Part shown: positions 23,486 through 33,106 of the stretch, piece by piece | Position numbering within the stretch: position 1 is the first letter of the stretch | How the letters are laid out: each line of letters starts with the position of its first letter | From: Actinoplanes italicus | GTDB taxonomy: Bacteria > Actinomycetota > Actinomycetes > Mycobacteriales > Micromonosporaceae | Direction: 5' to 3' | NCBI RefSeq assembly: GCF_003001815.1 | Contig: NZ_PVMZ01000013.1 | Location: 186,001 to 250,000, forward strand | Length of the DNA: 64,000 nt | The notes under the pieces: model-generated | The model's database searches: none | What the model saw: the letters and a program-made list of their open reading frames with translations, nothing else | Told to the model about the DNA's origin: nothing | Position numbers and translations under genes: made by a program

Positions 23486-25909
23486 ATGCGTTTCAATCGT
23501 CGTACCGTCCTGATCGCTGGAGCCGCCGGGGCCGCGGGCGTCCTGCTACCTTCCGTCCCGGCCCGCGCCGCCCGCCCCGACTTCGGTGTCTCGGCGTACC
23601 CGTTCCCGCTCACCGCCGTCCGGATCGGTGCCGGCCCGTTCCTCGACAACGCCGGCCGCACCCAGACCTACCTGCGTTTCCTCAACGCCGACCGGCTCCT
23701 GCACATGTTCCGCGTGACCAACGGCCTGTCGTCGGCCGCGACGCCGTGCGGTGGCTGGGAATCACCCTCCACCGAGCTGCGCGGCCACTCCATCGGGCAC
23801 GTCCTCAGTGGGCTGGCCCAGGCGTACGCCAGCACCGGCGACACCACGTACCAGGCCAAGGGCGACTACCTGGTCGCCCAGCTGGCGCTCTGCCAGCGGC
23901 CCAACGGTTTCCTGTCGGCGTACCCGGAGTCGTTCATCGACCGGGTCGAGACCGGGCAGCAGGTGTGGGCGCCGTACTACACGCTGCACAAGATCGTGCA
24001 GGGGCTGCTCGACTGGCACCTGCTCACCGGCAGCTCCCAGGCACTCACCGTGCTGGAGCGCAAGGCCGCCTGGGTGCAGGCCCGCAACAGCCGGCTCACC
24101 CACGCGCAGCGGCAGCAGATGCTGCGCGTGGAGTTCGGCGGCATCGGCGAGACGCTGTTCAACCTGTACCAGCTCACCGAAGACCCGGTGCACCTGTTCA
24201 CCGCGCAGTACTTCGACCACGCGCAGGTCCTCGACCCGCTCGCGGCGAACGTCGACTCGCTCGCCGGGTTCCACGCCAACACGCAGATCCCGAAGGCGAT
24301 CGCCGCCATCCGCGGCTTCCACGCCACCGGCGACACCCGTTACCGCGACATCGCCGTCAACTTCTGGAACTTCGTGGTGCGCCAGCACTCGTACGCCATC
24401 GGCGGCAACTCCAACGGCGAGTACTTCCAGGCGCCCAACCGGATCGCCAGTGAGCTCTCCGACACCACCTGCGAATGCTGCAACACGTACAACATGTTGA
24501 AGTTGACCCGGCAGTTGTTCTTCACCGACCCCGCCCGCGGCGCCGAGTTCATGGACTTCTTCGAGAAGGGCCTCTATAACCACCTTCTCGGCGCGCAGAA
24601 CCCCAGCTCGGCGCACGGGCATCACAGCTACTACGTGCCGCTGCGCGCCGGTGGCATCAAGACGTACAGCAACGACTACGACAACTTCACCTGCTGTCAC
24701 GGCACCGGCATGGAGACGAACACCAAGTTCGGTGACAGCATCTACTTCTTCAACGGCAACACGCTGTACGTCAATCTGTTTGTACAGTCCACATTGTCCT
24801 GGCCGGGCCGCGGCCTCACCATCCGGCAGGACACCACCTACCCCGAGAGCCCGTCGTCGCGGCTCACCGTCACGGCCGGCTCCGGGGCCATCGACCTGCG
24901 GATCCGCATCCCGTCGTGGGCCGGCGGTGCCCAGGTGCGTGTCAACGGCACCGTGACCGGCACGGCCACCCCCGGCTCGTACCTGGCGATCAACCGCACC
25001 TGGACCACCGGCGACGTCGTCGACATCAGCCTGCCGATGGCGCTGACCCTGGAGCCGACGCCGGACAACCCGTCGGTGCGCGCGGTCAAGCACGGCCCGA
25101 TCGTGCTGGCCGGGCAGTTTGGCACCAGCAACCTGACCGCCCTGCCCACGCTGTCCTCGACGCCGCAGCCGACCGGCACGCCGCTGGAGTACACCGCCGG
25201 ATCGGTGCTGCTCCGGCCGTTCTACAAGACACACGGCCAGCGGTACTCGGTCTACTGGAACGTCACGAGCACGACGCCGCGGGAAGCGCGCTACCTGTTC
25301 GACGAATCGTCCGGCACGACCACGGCCGACGCCACCGGCAACGGCTGGACCGCCTCACTGGTCGGCGGGGTCACCCGCACGGCCGGGCGCAGCGGCAACG
25401 CGGTCCTGCTCAACGGCGCCAGCGGGTACGTCAGCCTGCCCGCCGGCATCCTCAGCGGCGTCACCGCGTTCACGATCGCCACCTGGGTGCGTCTCGACGC
25501 GGCCGCCAGCTGGACCCGGGTGTTCGACTTCGGCACCGGCACCGGGGCGTACCTGTTCCTCACCCCGCGCAGCAGCTCCGGCACCGCCCGGTACGCGATC
25601 AGCAGCGGCGGCTCCGGCGCCGAGCAGCGCATCAACGCACCGGCCGCGCTGCCGACCGGCGCGTGGACCCACGTCGCCGTCACCCACACCGGCAACCTCG
25701 GCGTCCTCTACGTCAACGGCGCCGAGGTCGCCCGCAACACAGCGCTGACGGTACGCCCGTCGTCGCTGCCGTCCACCACCCAGAACTGGATCGGCCGCTC
25801 CCAGTACGGCTCCGATCCATACCTGACCGCAGCCGTCGACAGCTTCCGGATCCACAGCCGGGCGCTCACGGCGGCCGAGGTCGCGCAATTGCACGCCACC
25901 GGGCAGTGA
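23486..25909 (+). CDS. Secreted GH127-type beta-L-arabinofuranosidase with LamG-like domain
   Basis: 807 residues. A TAT-like signal (FNRRTVLIAGAAGAAGV) is followed by the (alpha/alpha)6-barrel of the GH127/GH146 group. The zinc/nucleophile site is visible as Glu330 and Cys332 in TTCECCNTYNML and Cys403-Cys404 in FTCCHGTGMET, matching the Cys3-Glu zinc centre of known beta-L-arabinofuranosidases. Residues about 600-807 form a concanavalin-like LamG domain (ARYLFDESSGTTTADATG). ATG 23486 has agaggt 6 nt upstream. It is the first gene of a three-gene operon and probably releases beta-linked L-arabinofuranose. Confidence 0.85.
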   Translation: MRFNRRTVLIAGAAGAAGVLLPSVPARAARPDFGVSAYPFPLTAVRIGAGPFLDNAGRTQTYLRFLNADRLLHMFRVTNGLSSAATPCGGWESPSTELRGHSIGHVLSGLAQAYASTGDTTYQAKGDYLVAQLALCQRPNGFLSAYPESFIDRVETGQQVWAPYYTLHKIVQGLLDWHLLTGSSQALTVLERKAAWVQARNSRLTHAQRQQMLRVEFGGIGETLFNLYQLTEDPVHLFTAQYFDHAQVLDPLAANVDSLAGFHANTQIPKAIAAIRGFHATGDTRYRDIAVNFWNFVVRQHSYAIGGNSNGEYFQAPNRIASELSDTTCECCNTYNMLKLTRQLFFTDPARGAEFMDFFEKGLYNHLLGAQNPSSAHGHHSYYVPLRAGGIKTYSNDYDNFTCCHGTGMETNTKFGDSIYFFNGNTLYVNLFVQSTLSWPGRGLTIRQDTTYPESPSSRLTVTAGSGAIDLRIRIPSWAGGAQVRVNGTVTGTATPGSYLAINRTWTTGDVVDISLPMALTLEPTPDNPSVRAVKHGPIVLAGQFGTSNLTALPTLSSTPQPTGTPLEYTAGSVLLRPFYKTHGQRYSVYWNVTSTTPREARYLFDESSGTTTADATGNGWTASLVGGVTRTAGRSGNAVLLNGASGYVSLPAGILSGVTAFTIATWVRLDAAASWTRVFDFGTGTGAYLFLTPRSSSGTARYAISSGGSGAEQRINAPAALPTGAWTHVAVTHTGNLGVLYVNGAEVARNTALTVRPSSLPSTTQNWIGRSQYGSDPYLTAAVDSFRIHSRALTAAEVAQLHATGQ

Positions 25910-25920
25910 AGGGAAGTCCG

Positions 25921-27357
25921 ATGTCCAGAAGAAGATGGCCGGCGGCTCTGTGTGCGCTGGTCACCGCCGCCGCAGCCATAGCCGTCGCCACCCCGGCACA
26001 GGCCGCGAACCCCATCATCACCAGCATCTACACCGCCGACCCGGCCCCCCTCGTCGTCGGCAACACCATGTACATCTACGCCGGCCGCGACGAGGCACCT
26101 GCCGGCGGCACCAACTTCCAGATGCGCGAATGGCACGTGCTGTCGTCGACCGACGCGGCCAACTGGACCCACCACGGCGCGAAGGCCAACATCGGCACGT
26201 TCCCGTGGGCCGGTGCCGACGCGTGGGCCAGCGAGGTCGAACCGCGCAACGGCAAGTACTACTGGTACACGTCCGTCAACGGCAACGGCGCGGGCTGGAT
26301 GAACATCGGCGTGGCGGTCGGCGACAGCCCGCTCGGCCCGTTCACCGACGCCAAGGGCGGACCGCTGATCAGCGACAGCACCCCCAACTCGTCAGGCCTC
26401 AACATCGACCCGACCGTCTTCGTCGACGACGACGGTCAGGCCTACATGTACTGGGGCGGGTACTGGGGACCGCGTGCCGTACGCCTGGCCAGCAACATGA
26501 TCGACACGGTCGGGTCGGTCGTCACGCCCACGGGCCTCACCAACTTCTGGGAGGCGCCGTGGATGTTCAAACGCAACGGCCTCTATTACATGATGTACGC
26601 CGCGAACGACACCGGTGGCTGTGTCACGAACTCCAACTACGCTTGCCAGCGGTACGCGACCGCGACGAACCCGCTCGGCCCGTGGACCCACCGCGGTGTC
26701 GTGCTCGGCCAGGTGTCGTCGACGACCAACCACGCGGGCATCGTCGAGTTCAACGGCCAGTGGTACATCGTCTACCACAACGCGAACGCGCCGAGCGGCG
26801 GCAACTTCCGCAGGTCGGTGGCCGTGGACCGGTTGTACTTCAACGCTGACGGCACCATCCAGCCGGTCGTGCAGACGACCACCGGCCCGCCCGCGAACCC
26901 GGGCGGCGGCGGTGGTGGCAGCGGCACGAACCTCGGACCGTCCGCGGCCGCTTCGACGTCCTATGTGTCCTCGTGGGAGAGCCTCGCCGCGATCAACAAC
27001 GGCGGGACGCCGGCGAACTCGCAGGACCGGTCGAACCTCGCCTACGGCAACTGGCCGCAGCAGGGCGTGCAGTGGGTCGAGTACCAGTGGCCGACCGCCA
27101 AGTCGATCAACAAGAGCTCGGTCTACTGGTTCGACGACAACCAGGGCATCGACGTACCAGCGTCATGTCAACTGCAGTACTGGAACGGCAGCGCGTACGT
27201 GCCGGTCTCGCTGCAGTCGGCGTGCGGGGTCGCCGGTAACACGGAGAACGTCAGCAACTTCACCAGCGCGATCAGCACGACCCGGCTCCGGTTGCAGATC
27301 ACGTCCCGCAGCGGCCTGTCCACCGGCGTGCTCGAGTGGAAGGCCTTCCAGTCATGA
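25921..27357 (+). CDS. Secreted GH43-family glycosidase with F5/8-type C domain
   Basis: 478 residues. Signal peptide 1-28 ends in AQAA. The five-bladed propeller of GH43 shows its catalytic triad regions: base Asp40 in YTADPAPLVV, the pKa-modulating Asp in NIDPTVFVDDDG and the acid Glu in FWEAPWMFKRNG. A Gly-rich linker near 325 leads to a discoidin/F5/8-type C carbohydrate-binding domain. The family includes arabinofuranosidases and xylosidases; the operon favours arabinose. The gene starts 11 bp after the GH127 stop and its own stop overlaps the next start (ATGA). Confidence 0.85.
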   Translation: MSRRRWPAALCALVTAAAAIAVATPAQAANPIITSIYTADPAPLVVGNTMYIYAGRDEAPAGGTNFQMREWHVLSSTDAANWTHHGAKANIGTFPWAGADAWASEVEPRNGKYYWYTSVNGNGAGWMNIGVAVGDSPLGPFTDAKGGPLISDSTPNSSGLNIDPTVFVDDDGQAYMYWGGYWGPRAVRLASNMIDTVGSVVTPTGLTNFWEAPWMFKRNGLYYMMYAANDTGGCVTNSNYACQRYATATNPLGPWTHRGVVLGQVSSTTNHAGIVEFNGQWYIVYHNANAPSGGNFRRSVAVDRLYFNADGTIQPVVQTTTGPPANPGGGGGGSGTNLGPSAAASTSYVSSWESLAAINNGGTPANSQDRSNLAYGNWPQQGVQWVEYQWPTAKSINKSSVYWFDDNQGIDVPASCQLQYWNGSAYVPVSLQSACGVAGNTENVSNFTSAISTTRLRLQITSRSGLSTGVLEWKAFQS

Positions 27358-30300
27358 GCGGGCCGATGCGACAGCGAACCGGCGGCAGGCGGCCCGGATG
27401 GGCGCGGCTCCGGGCGTACCCGATGAGTCTGCTCTTGATCTCGGCCGCCCTGACCGTGGCCCAGCAGCCGGCGCAGGCCGCCCAGCCGATCGGTTATCCC
27501 ACCTTCAGCAACGCCGGCTCGATCCCGGCGCCGCCGGTCGGCTACACCACCGGTGACACCATGCGCGCCATCTACGACGCGGAGTCGGGCGGCACCGACT
27601 TCTGGATGGACCGGCTGCTCGCCCGGACCGGCAACGACCCGGCCGGCACCTGGCTGATGACGCGCGGGCGGGCCGCGTTCATGTACACGCACAACCCGTC
27701 GGTGATCGGTTTCGGTGGCAACGCGGCGTACTGGGACAACATCTCCAGCCAGAACGCCTACGCCATCACCGCGTCGAGCGGAACCTTCACCGAGCAGGCC
27801 GCCCAGCGCCGTCAGACACCCAGCCACTGGCGCAGCGTGCACACCGGCGGGTCGGTCCGGCTCGACGTCACCAAGTTCATCACCAACAACAACGTGCTGG
27901 TCACCAACGTCGCCGTGGTCAACACCGGCACCGCCTCGACGACGCTGACCCTGAACGCCACCTCGCCGTACGCGACCACCGTCAGCGGCAGCGAGCTCAC
28001 CGGCACGAGAGCCGTCAAGAACAACCTGACCACCCTCTACCCGCGGTTCTCCGGTGACGGCTTCACCGCCGCCAACGGGGCGCTCAGCCGATCGGTGACG
28101 GTCGCCGCCGGTCAGACGGTGACGGTCAAGGTGCAGCTCGGCCTGGTCGCCAACGAGATCCCGGCGTCGCGCACCGAGTACGACGCCTACCGGGCCCGCA
28201 CCGCCGCCGACGCGTTCGCCACCCACGTGCGCGACTACAACCGCTGGTGGGCCGACAACGTCCCGTACATCGACGTGCCGGACGCGGCGATCAAGAAGAA
28301 CATCTACTACCGCTGGTGGCTGATGCGCTTCAACCACCTCGACGCGGACATCCCGGGGCAGGACTTCCAGTTCCCGCAGTCGATCGAGGGCGTGACCGGC
28401 TACAACAACGCGATCGCGCTGACCCAGCCGATGCACATCGACGACCTGAAGTACCTGCGCGGCGCGGAGTACTCGTACGGCCCGTACCTGGCGGTCGGCC
28501 AGTACTCGGCGAACGGCCGGTTCATGGACAACCCGGGCGACCCGGAGAACTGGTCGAACTCGTACACCCAGTACATCGCCGAGGCCGCCTGGCGGGCCTA
28601 CCAGATCCACGGTGGTCAGCCGGCCATGCTCACCAACTTCGCCCGCTATGCCGAGGGCGACGCCAAGGGTCAGCTCGCGACCTACGACACCAACAACAAC
28701 GGCGTCATCGAGTACGACTGGGGCGCCATGACCGGCAACGACGCCGACGCGGTGTCGTTCCACTGGCGGGCAGGGAACCTGGACCGCGCCGAGACCGCGT
28801 ACGTGTGGAGCGCCGCCAACGCCGCCCGCGACGCCTACACGCTGCTCGGCAACACGGCCAAGGCGAACGAGATGCAGACGCTCGCCAACCGGATCCGCGA
28901 CGGCGTCGTCAACACGCTGTGGAACCCGTCGCGGCAGCTGCTCGAGCACAAGCACGTGTCGACGAACACGCACGTGCCGTGGAAGGAGATCAACAACTAC
29001 TACCCGTACTCGGTCGGGCTGATGCCGAACACCGCCCAGTACCGGGAGGCGCTGCGACTGTTCGCGGACGCCGGCCAGTACCCGATCTTCCCGTTCTACA
29101 CCGCCAACCAGGTCGACAAGGCCGCCGCGGCAGCCGCCGGCAACCCCGGCAGCAACAACTTCTCGACGATCAATTCCACCGTGCAGTTCCGGCTCTACTC
29201 GTCGGTGTTGCGCAACTACCCCAACCAGTGGATGAACGCCGAGGACTACAAGAAGCTGCTCTACTGGAACGCCTGGGCACAGTACGTCGGCGGCAACACG
29301 GCCTGGCCGGACGCCAACGAGTTCTGGGCCGACTGGAACGGCAGCAGCATCAACTACCGCTCGTGGATCCACCACAACATCCTCGGCAGCAGCAACTGGA
29401 CGATCATCGAGGACGTCGCCGGGCTGCGACCCCGCAACGACACCCAGATCGAGCTGTCGCCGATCAACATCGGGTGGAGCCACTTCGCGGTCAACAACCT
29501 GCGGTACCGCAACGCCAACCTGTCGGTCGTCTGGGACGACCCGGCCGACGGCGTGACCAGGTACCCGGGTGTCCCGCAGGGCTACTCGATCTTCCTGAAC
29601 GGGACGCGGGTCGCCACCGTCAACCAGCTCGTGCCGTTCACCTACAACCCGGCGACCGGGGCGGTCACCACCACCGGCACGGTCGCGGCCAGCAGCGCTT
29701 TCCCGTCACTGCAGGCCCCGCAGAACGTGGTGCAGAACAGCGCCCGGGTCGTCGACATCTTCAGCAAGGCGGGTGTCGACCTCACCTCGACCAGGCCCAA
29801 CCTGGCCGCGGGCGCCACCGCGTCGGCGTCGTACACCACCTCCGGCACGTCGGCGGCCGCGGCCATCGACGGGCTGCCGACCAACGCGCCGCTGTGGGGC
29901 AGCTTCGGCAGCGCCAACGCCACCGACTGGTACGAGGTCGGCTTCGGCACGGCGCGTACGGTCGACGAGGCTTGGATCTACTTCCGCAACGACCGGGCCG
30001 GCAACCGGTACCGGCCACCGACCGCCTACAACGTCCAGTACTGGAACGGCAGCACCTGGGTCAACGCCGCCTCACAGGTCAAGACCCCCGGGACACCGCA
30101 GGCCAACTTCAACAAGGTCACGTTCACACCGGTCAGCACGGCCCGGCTCCGCATCCAGTTCACGCAACCGTCCGGCAGCCTCAAGACCGGACTGACCGAG
30201 TTGAAGCTGTACGGGCAGGGCACCGTACCGCCCAATCCGAACCCGAACCTGGCGACCTCGGCGACCCCGAGCGCGTCCTACACCTCATCGTGGGAGTCCG

Positions 30301-30668
30301 TGGCGGCGATCAACGACGGTGTCGACCCGCCGTCGTCGAACGACACCGTCAACCCGCGCTGGGGCACCTGGCCCAACACCGGCCAGCAGTGGGCCGAGTT
30401 GACCTGGTCGTCGGCGCAGAACCTGCAGTCGGCACAGGTCTACTTCTTCGACGACGGCCAGGGCATCGACCTGCCCGCCTCGTGGAAGCTCCAGTACTGG
30501 AACGGCACCGCCTACGTCGACGTCCCGTCGGCCAGCGGCTATCCGGTCGCCGCCAACCAGTACAACCAGGTCACGTTCGGCCAGGTCAGCACCACCAGGC
30601 TGCGGGTCGCACTGACCAGCGGCGCCTCGTCGGTCGGCCTGCTGGAGGTGAAGGCCTTCGCCAGCTGA
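27354..30668 (+). CDS. Large secreted (alpha/alpha)6 glycoside hydrolase with two discoidin-like domains
   Basis: 1,104 residues. A signal-like N-terminus (YPMSLLLISAALTVAQQ, AQAA) precedes a beta-sandwich (about 45-260). An (alpha/alpha)6 catalytic region (about 290-700) follows, with blocks such as YYRWWLMRFNHLDAD, GNDADAVSFHWRAG and YWNAWAQYVGG like MGH1/GH63/trehalase-type barrels. Two F5/8-type C domains end the protein (about 815-955 and 965-1104); the second is close in sequence to the GH43 C-terminal domain. The GH family is not assigned with confidence; GH142-like is a possibility. Translation is coupled to GH43. Confidence 0.75.
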   Translation: MSGPMRQRTGGRRPGWARLRAYPMSLLLISAALTVAQQPAQAAQPIGYPTFSNAGSIPAPPVGYTTGDTMRAIYDAESGGTDFWMDRLLARTGNDPAGTWLMTRGRAAFMYTHNPSVIGFGGNAAYWDNISSQNAYAITASSGTFTEQAAQRRQTPSHWRSVHTGGSVRLDVTKFITNNNVLVTNVAVVNTGTASTTLTLNATSPYATTVSGSELTGTRAVKNNLTTLYPRFSGDGFTAANGALSRSVTVAAGQTVTVKVQLGLVANEIPASRTEYDAYRARTAADAFATHVRDYNRWWADNVPYIDVPDAAIKKNIYYRWWLMRFNHLDADIPGQDFQFPQSIEGVTGYNNAIALTQPMHIDDLKYLRGAEYSYGPYLAVGQYSANGRFMDNPGDPENWSNSYTQYIAEAAWRAYQIHGGQPAMLTNFARYAEGDAKGQLATYDTNNNGVIEYDWGAMTGNDADAVSFHWRAGNLDRAETAYVWSAANAARDAYTLLGNTAKANEMQTLANRIRDGVVNTLWNPSRQLLEHKHVSTNTHVPWKEINNYYPYSVGLMPNTAQYREALRLFADAGQYPIFPFYTANQVDKAAAAAAGNPGSNNFSTINSTVQFRLYSSVLRNYPNQWMNAEDYKKLLYWNAWAQYVGGNTAWPDANEFWADWNGSSINYRSWIHHNILGSSNWTIIEDVAGLRPRNDTQIELSPINIGWSHFAVNNLRYRNANLSVVWDDPADGVTRYPGVPQGYSIFLNGTRVATVNQLVPFTYNPATGAVTTTGTVAASSAFPSLQAPQNVVQNSARVVDIFSKAGVDLTSTRPNLAAGATASASYTTSGTSAAAAIDGLPTNAPLWGSFGSANATDWYEVGFGTARTVDEAWIYFRNDRAGNRYRPPTAYNVQYWNGSTWVNAASQVKTPGTPQANFNKVTFTPVSTARLRIQFTQPSGSLKTGLTELKLYGQGTVPPNPNPNLATSATPSASYTSSWESVAAINDGVDPPSSNDTVNPRWGTWPNTGQQWAELTWSSAQNLQSAQVYFFDDGQGIDLPASWKLQYWNGTAYVDVPSASGYPVAANQYNQVTFGQVSTTRLRVALTSGASSVGLLEVKAFAS

Positions 30669-30718
30669 CGACCCGGTGACCGACGACCCGGTGGCCGCCG
30701 TTCCAGGCGACCACCGGG

Positions 30719-30982
30719 ATGCTGGCAGCGGCCAGCATGACCATGGCGCTCGCGCCGCTGATCGGCTTGTCCGCATCGGCCCAGGCCGCACCGGCGATCC
30801 GGGTCTCCGCAGCCCATGGTTCCGGCGCTCCGGGCGCCCCCGCATCGGCCGTGGCGCCAGATGTGTTCGCAGCGGCCGGCAAACCCGCGCCACCCCCACC
30901 GCCGGGCGGAGGCGGTACCGGTGCAGGCGGCGGCCGGGACAAGTCCGATGAGTCGGCGGCAGTGACCCCACTCATGGCGTGA
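30719..30982 (+). CDS. Small possible secreted protein, 87 aa
   Basis: ATG 30719 begins a hydrophobic stretch (MTMALAPLIGLSASAQAA) with a plausible signal-peptidase site after AQA. A Pro/Gly-rich tail (PPPPPGGGGTG) follows. The positive N-region expected of a signal peptide is missing and there is no good ribosome-binding site, so it may be a degraded gene. It lies just behind the glycosidase operon. Confidence 0.35.
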   Translation: MLAAASMTMALAPLIGLSASAQAAPAIRVSAAHGSGAPGAPASAVAPDVFAAAGKPAPPPPPGGGGTGAGGGRDKSDESAAVTPLMA

Positions 30983-30991
30983 TGTGAATCG

Positions 30992-31035
30992 ACGGCGGTG
31001 CACGCTCTCTCGGAGGGAGGGGCGGGCACCGCCGT
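30992..31035. terminator. Long inverted repeat, probable terminator after glycosidase operon
   Basis: ACGGCGGTGC and GCACCGCCGT are a perfect 10-bp inverted repeat with a 24-nt loop. It lies 9 bp beyond the small ORF and 28 bp before the phosphotransferase start, where a terminator for the operon would be expected. Confidence 0.5.
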
Positions 31036-31063
31036 ACTGGTACCGGGGTGATGTGCTGTGCCA

Positions 31064-31831
31064 ATGAGCGACGAGGTGCTTCAGGATGACCCGTACCGGC
31101 GTGTGGTCCGCATCGGCGACACCGTGCGCCGCCCGTTGCATCCCTGGTCGACGACCGTCCACGAGCTTCTTCAACACCTTCAGGAACAGGGATTCGAGTA
31201 CGCCCCGCGCCTGCTCGGCATCGACGACGAGGGCCGCGAGGTCCTCACCTGGATCGACGGCGAGTCCGGTGGTGACGGCTGGGCGAAGGTCGTGACCGAC
31301 GAGGGCCTGACCGCGATGGCTCGGCTGCTGCGCGACTACCACGACGCGGTGCGTGACTTCCGCCCGTCGTCCGCAGCGGGCTGGGCCGCCCACGACGGTG
31401 TGTTCCGACCCGGCGACCTGGTCTGTCACGGCGACTTCGGGCCGTGGAACCTCGTGTGGCACGGCAACACCCCGATCGGCATCCTCGACTGGGACTACAC
31501 CTGGCCGCACCCGCCCCTGCACGACGTCGTCTACGCCCTCGAATACGTGGCCCCGTTCCGCGACGACGAGTTCGCGATGAGCTCGATGCGACACCCCGCC
31601 GCACCGGACCGGCGGCGCCGGATGGAGGTGTTCGCCGCGGCATACGGCCTCACCGCGATCGACGGCCTGGCCGACGGGGTGATCGCCCAGCAGGAGGAGG
31701 TACTGGCCCGGGTCCGCAGACTCGCCGCCGAGGGCCGCCAGCCGCAGCTCACCTGGCAGGAGTCCGGCGCCCTCGCCGGGATCGAGCGGCGCATCGAGCA
31801 GAGCCGCGAGCTTGCCCTAGATCTCCCGTAG
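31064..31831 (+). CDS. Aminoglycoside phosphotransferase (APH)-family kinase
   Basis: 255 residues. The catalytic loop CHGDFGPWNLVW (HGD...N) is near residue 124 and the metal loop ILDWDYTWPHP follows near 143, both diagnostic of APH/choline-kinase-like enzymes. The N-lobe is short, as in many environmental members. Substrate unknown; most such proteins are not resistance enzymes. ATG 31064 is preferred to GTG 31058. Its 3' end overlaps the convergent glycosyltransferase by 15 bp. Confidence 0.85.
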   Translation: MSDEVLQDDPYRRVVRIGDTVRRPLHPWSTTVHELLQHLQEQGFEYAPRLLGIDDEGREVLTWIDGESGGDGWAKVVTDEGLTAMARLLRDYHDAVRDFRPSSAAGWAAHDGVFRPGDLVCHGDFGPWNLVWHGNTPIGILDWDYTWPHPPLHDVVYALEYVAPFRDDEFAMSSMRHPAAPDRRRRMEVFAAAYGLTAIDGLADGVIAQQEEVLARVRRLAAEGRQPQLTWQESGALAGIERRIEQSRELALDLP

Positions 31832-33049
31832 CCGCTGGACGACCCCGGCGGCGCCGTCCTCCCGCGCCAGCAGTGCGGCGATCTCGGTGGCCCGCTGCCG
31901 GTATACCGGGTCGCCGATGGCCTGGGTCAGCGCCGCCGCGAGCCGCCCGGCCGTCAGCCGCCGCATCGGTATCGGACCCGGTGTCACACCGAGCCGGTGC
32001 AGCCGTCCCGCCCAGAACGGCTGGTCCACCATGAACGGCACCGGCACACTGGGCACCCCCGCCCGCAGACCGGCTGCCGCGGTACCCGCCCCCGCGTGGT
32101 GCACCACAGCGGCCATCCGCGGGAACAACCACGAGTGCGGCACGTCCTCAACCGCGAGCACATCGTCGCCCGCGACGGTGAGACCGCCCCAGCCGCCGTG
32201 TACCACCGCCCGCACGCCGGCCTCCCGGATCGCGGCACCGACCAGCGAGGAGAGGGCAGCCCGATCGGTGGCGGGCAGGCTCCCGAAGCCGACATAGATC
32301 GGGGGAGGACCCGAGGCGAGGAAGCCGGCAAGCTCGCTGCCGGGCTTGAAGTCCGGTTCCGGGGCGGGCCACCAGTAGCCGACGGGCCGGTGGAAGTCGG
32401 GCCAGTCCGCGGGCGGCGGCACCACGAGCGGGCTGAACCCATAGCAGATCGGCCAGCGGGACGCCTCGAGTCCGGCCAGCCATGCGCCCGGCGCCACCGG
32501 CGGCAGCCCGAACCCGGCCCGGAGCTCGTCGACGACCCGCCGGCTGGGCCGCATCCCGGCGATGCGCAGCGCGGAGGCGGCCGTCCGGTTTCCCCAGCCG
32601 CCGAGCGTACGGGTGGTGACCGTGGCCGGAGGAAACTCCCGCGTCGGTGTCATCGGCTGCAGGTAGACGCCGATGCTGGGCAGCCCGAGCCCTTCCGCCA
32701 CGTGCCCGCCGATCCAGCTCAACGGCGTCAGCAGCAGCACGTCGGCGTCGCGTGCCGCCGCCGTCAGCGCCGCCGCCGTCTCTCCGGCGTGCGCGGCCAG
32801 GGCCCGGTTCACGGCCAGCGTCATCCGCGCCGGGCTGCGGCCGCCGTCGGCCTCGACCCGGGCGGCCAGCTCCTCCCGGGTGTCCACCGGCAGCCGGTGA
32901 AAGCCCAGCCCGCAGCCGGTCACGTACGCCTCGAACAGCCCATGCGTGGCGATCGTGACCTGATGACCCTCATCCTGCAGCCGCACACCCAGCCCGGTGA
33001 ACGGCGCCACGTCGCCCCGGCTGCCCACCGCCGCGATCAGTACCCGCAT
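31817..33049 (-). CDS. GT1-family glycosyltransferase
   Basis: 410 residues, the usual length of sterol-glucosyltransferase/macrolide-type GT1 enzymes. The N-terminal acceptor domain starts RVLIAAVGSRGDVAPFTGLG. The donor domain has PPIYVGFGSLPATD and the nucleotide-sugar block WLFPRMAAVVHHAGAGTAAAGL (HHAGAGT near residue 323) with PFMVDQPFWAGR. It transfers a sugar from a UDP- or TDP-donor to a lipid or natural product. ATG 33049 has GAGGTG 5 nt upstream. No biosynthetic cluster is visible nearby. Confidence 0.87.
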   Translation of the reverse strand: MRVLIAAVGSRGDVAPFTGLGVRLQDEGHQVTIATHGLFEAYVTGCGLGFHRLPVDTREELAARVEADGGRSPARMTLAVNRALAAHAGETAAALTAAARDADVLLLTPLSWIGGHVAEGLGLPSIGVYLQPMTPTREFPPATVTTRTLGGWGNRTAASALRIAGMRPSRRVVDELRAGFGLPPVAPGAWLAGLEASRWPICYGFSPLVVPPPADWPDFHRPVGYWWPAPEPDFKPGSELAGFLASGPPPIYVGFGSLPATDRAALSSLVGAAIREAGVRAVVHGGWGGLTVAGDDVLAVEDVPHSWLFPRMAAVVHHAGAGTAAAGLRAGVPSVPVPFMVDQPFWAGRLHRLGVTPGPIPMRRLTAGRLAAALTQAIGDPVYRQRATEIAALLAREDGAAGVVQRLREI

Positions 33050-33106
33050 CGCTGCACCTCCCGGCGTCCACCATCGACGATCACCGCTGTGATCGCGCTG
33101 AGAGCG

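Noticed and set aside
27168..29483. 771-codon minus-strand open frame across the glycosidase operon
   Set aside because: It is antisense to two well-supported secreted enzymes and is dominated by Val/Arg/Gly shadow composition. No motif or start signal.
31064..33049. Antibiotic biosynthesis cluster
   Set aside because: An APH-family kinase and one GT1 enzyme are present but there is no PKS, NRPS, terpene or precursor gene in the window.
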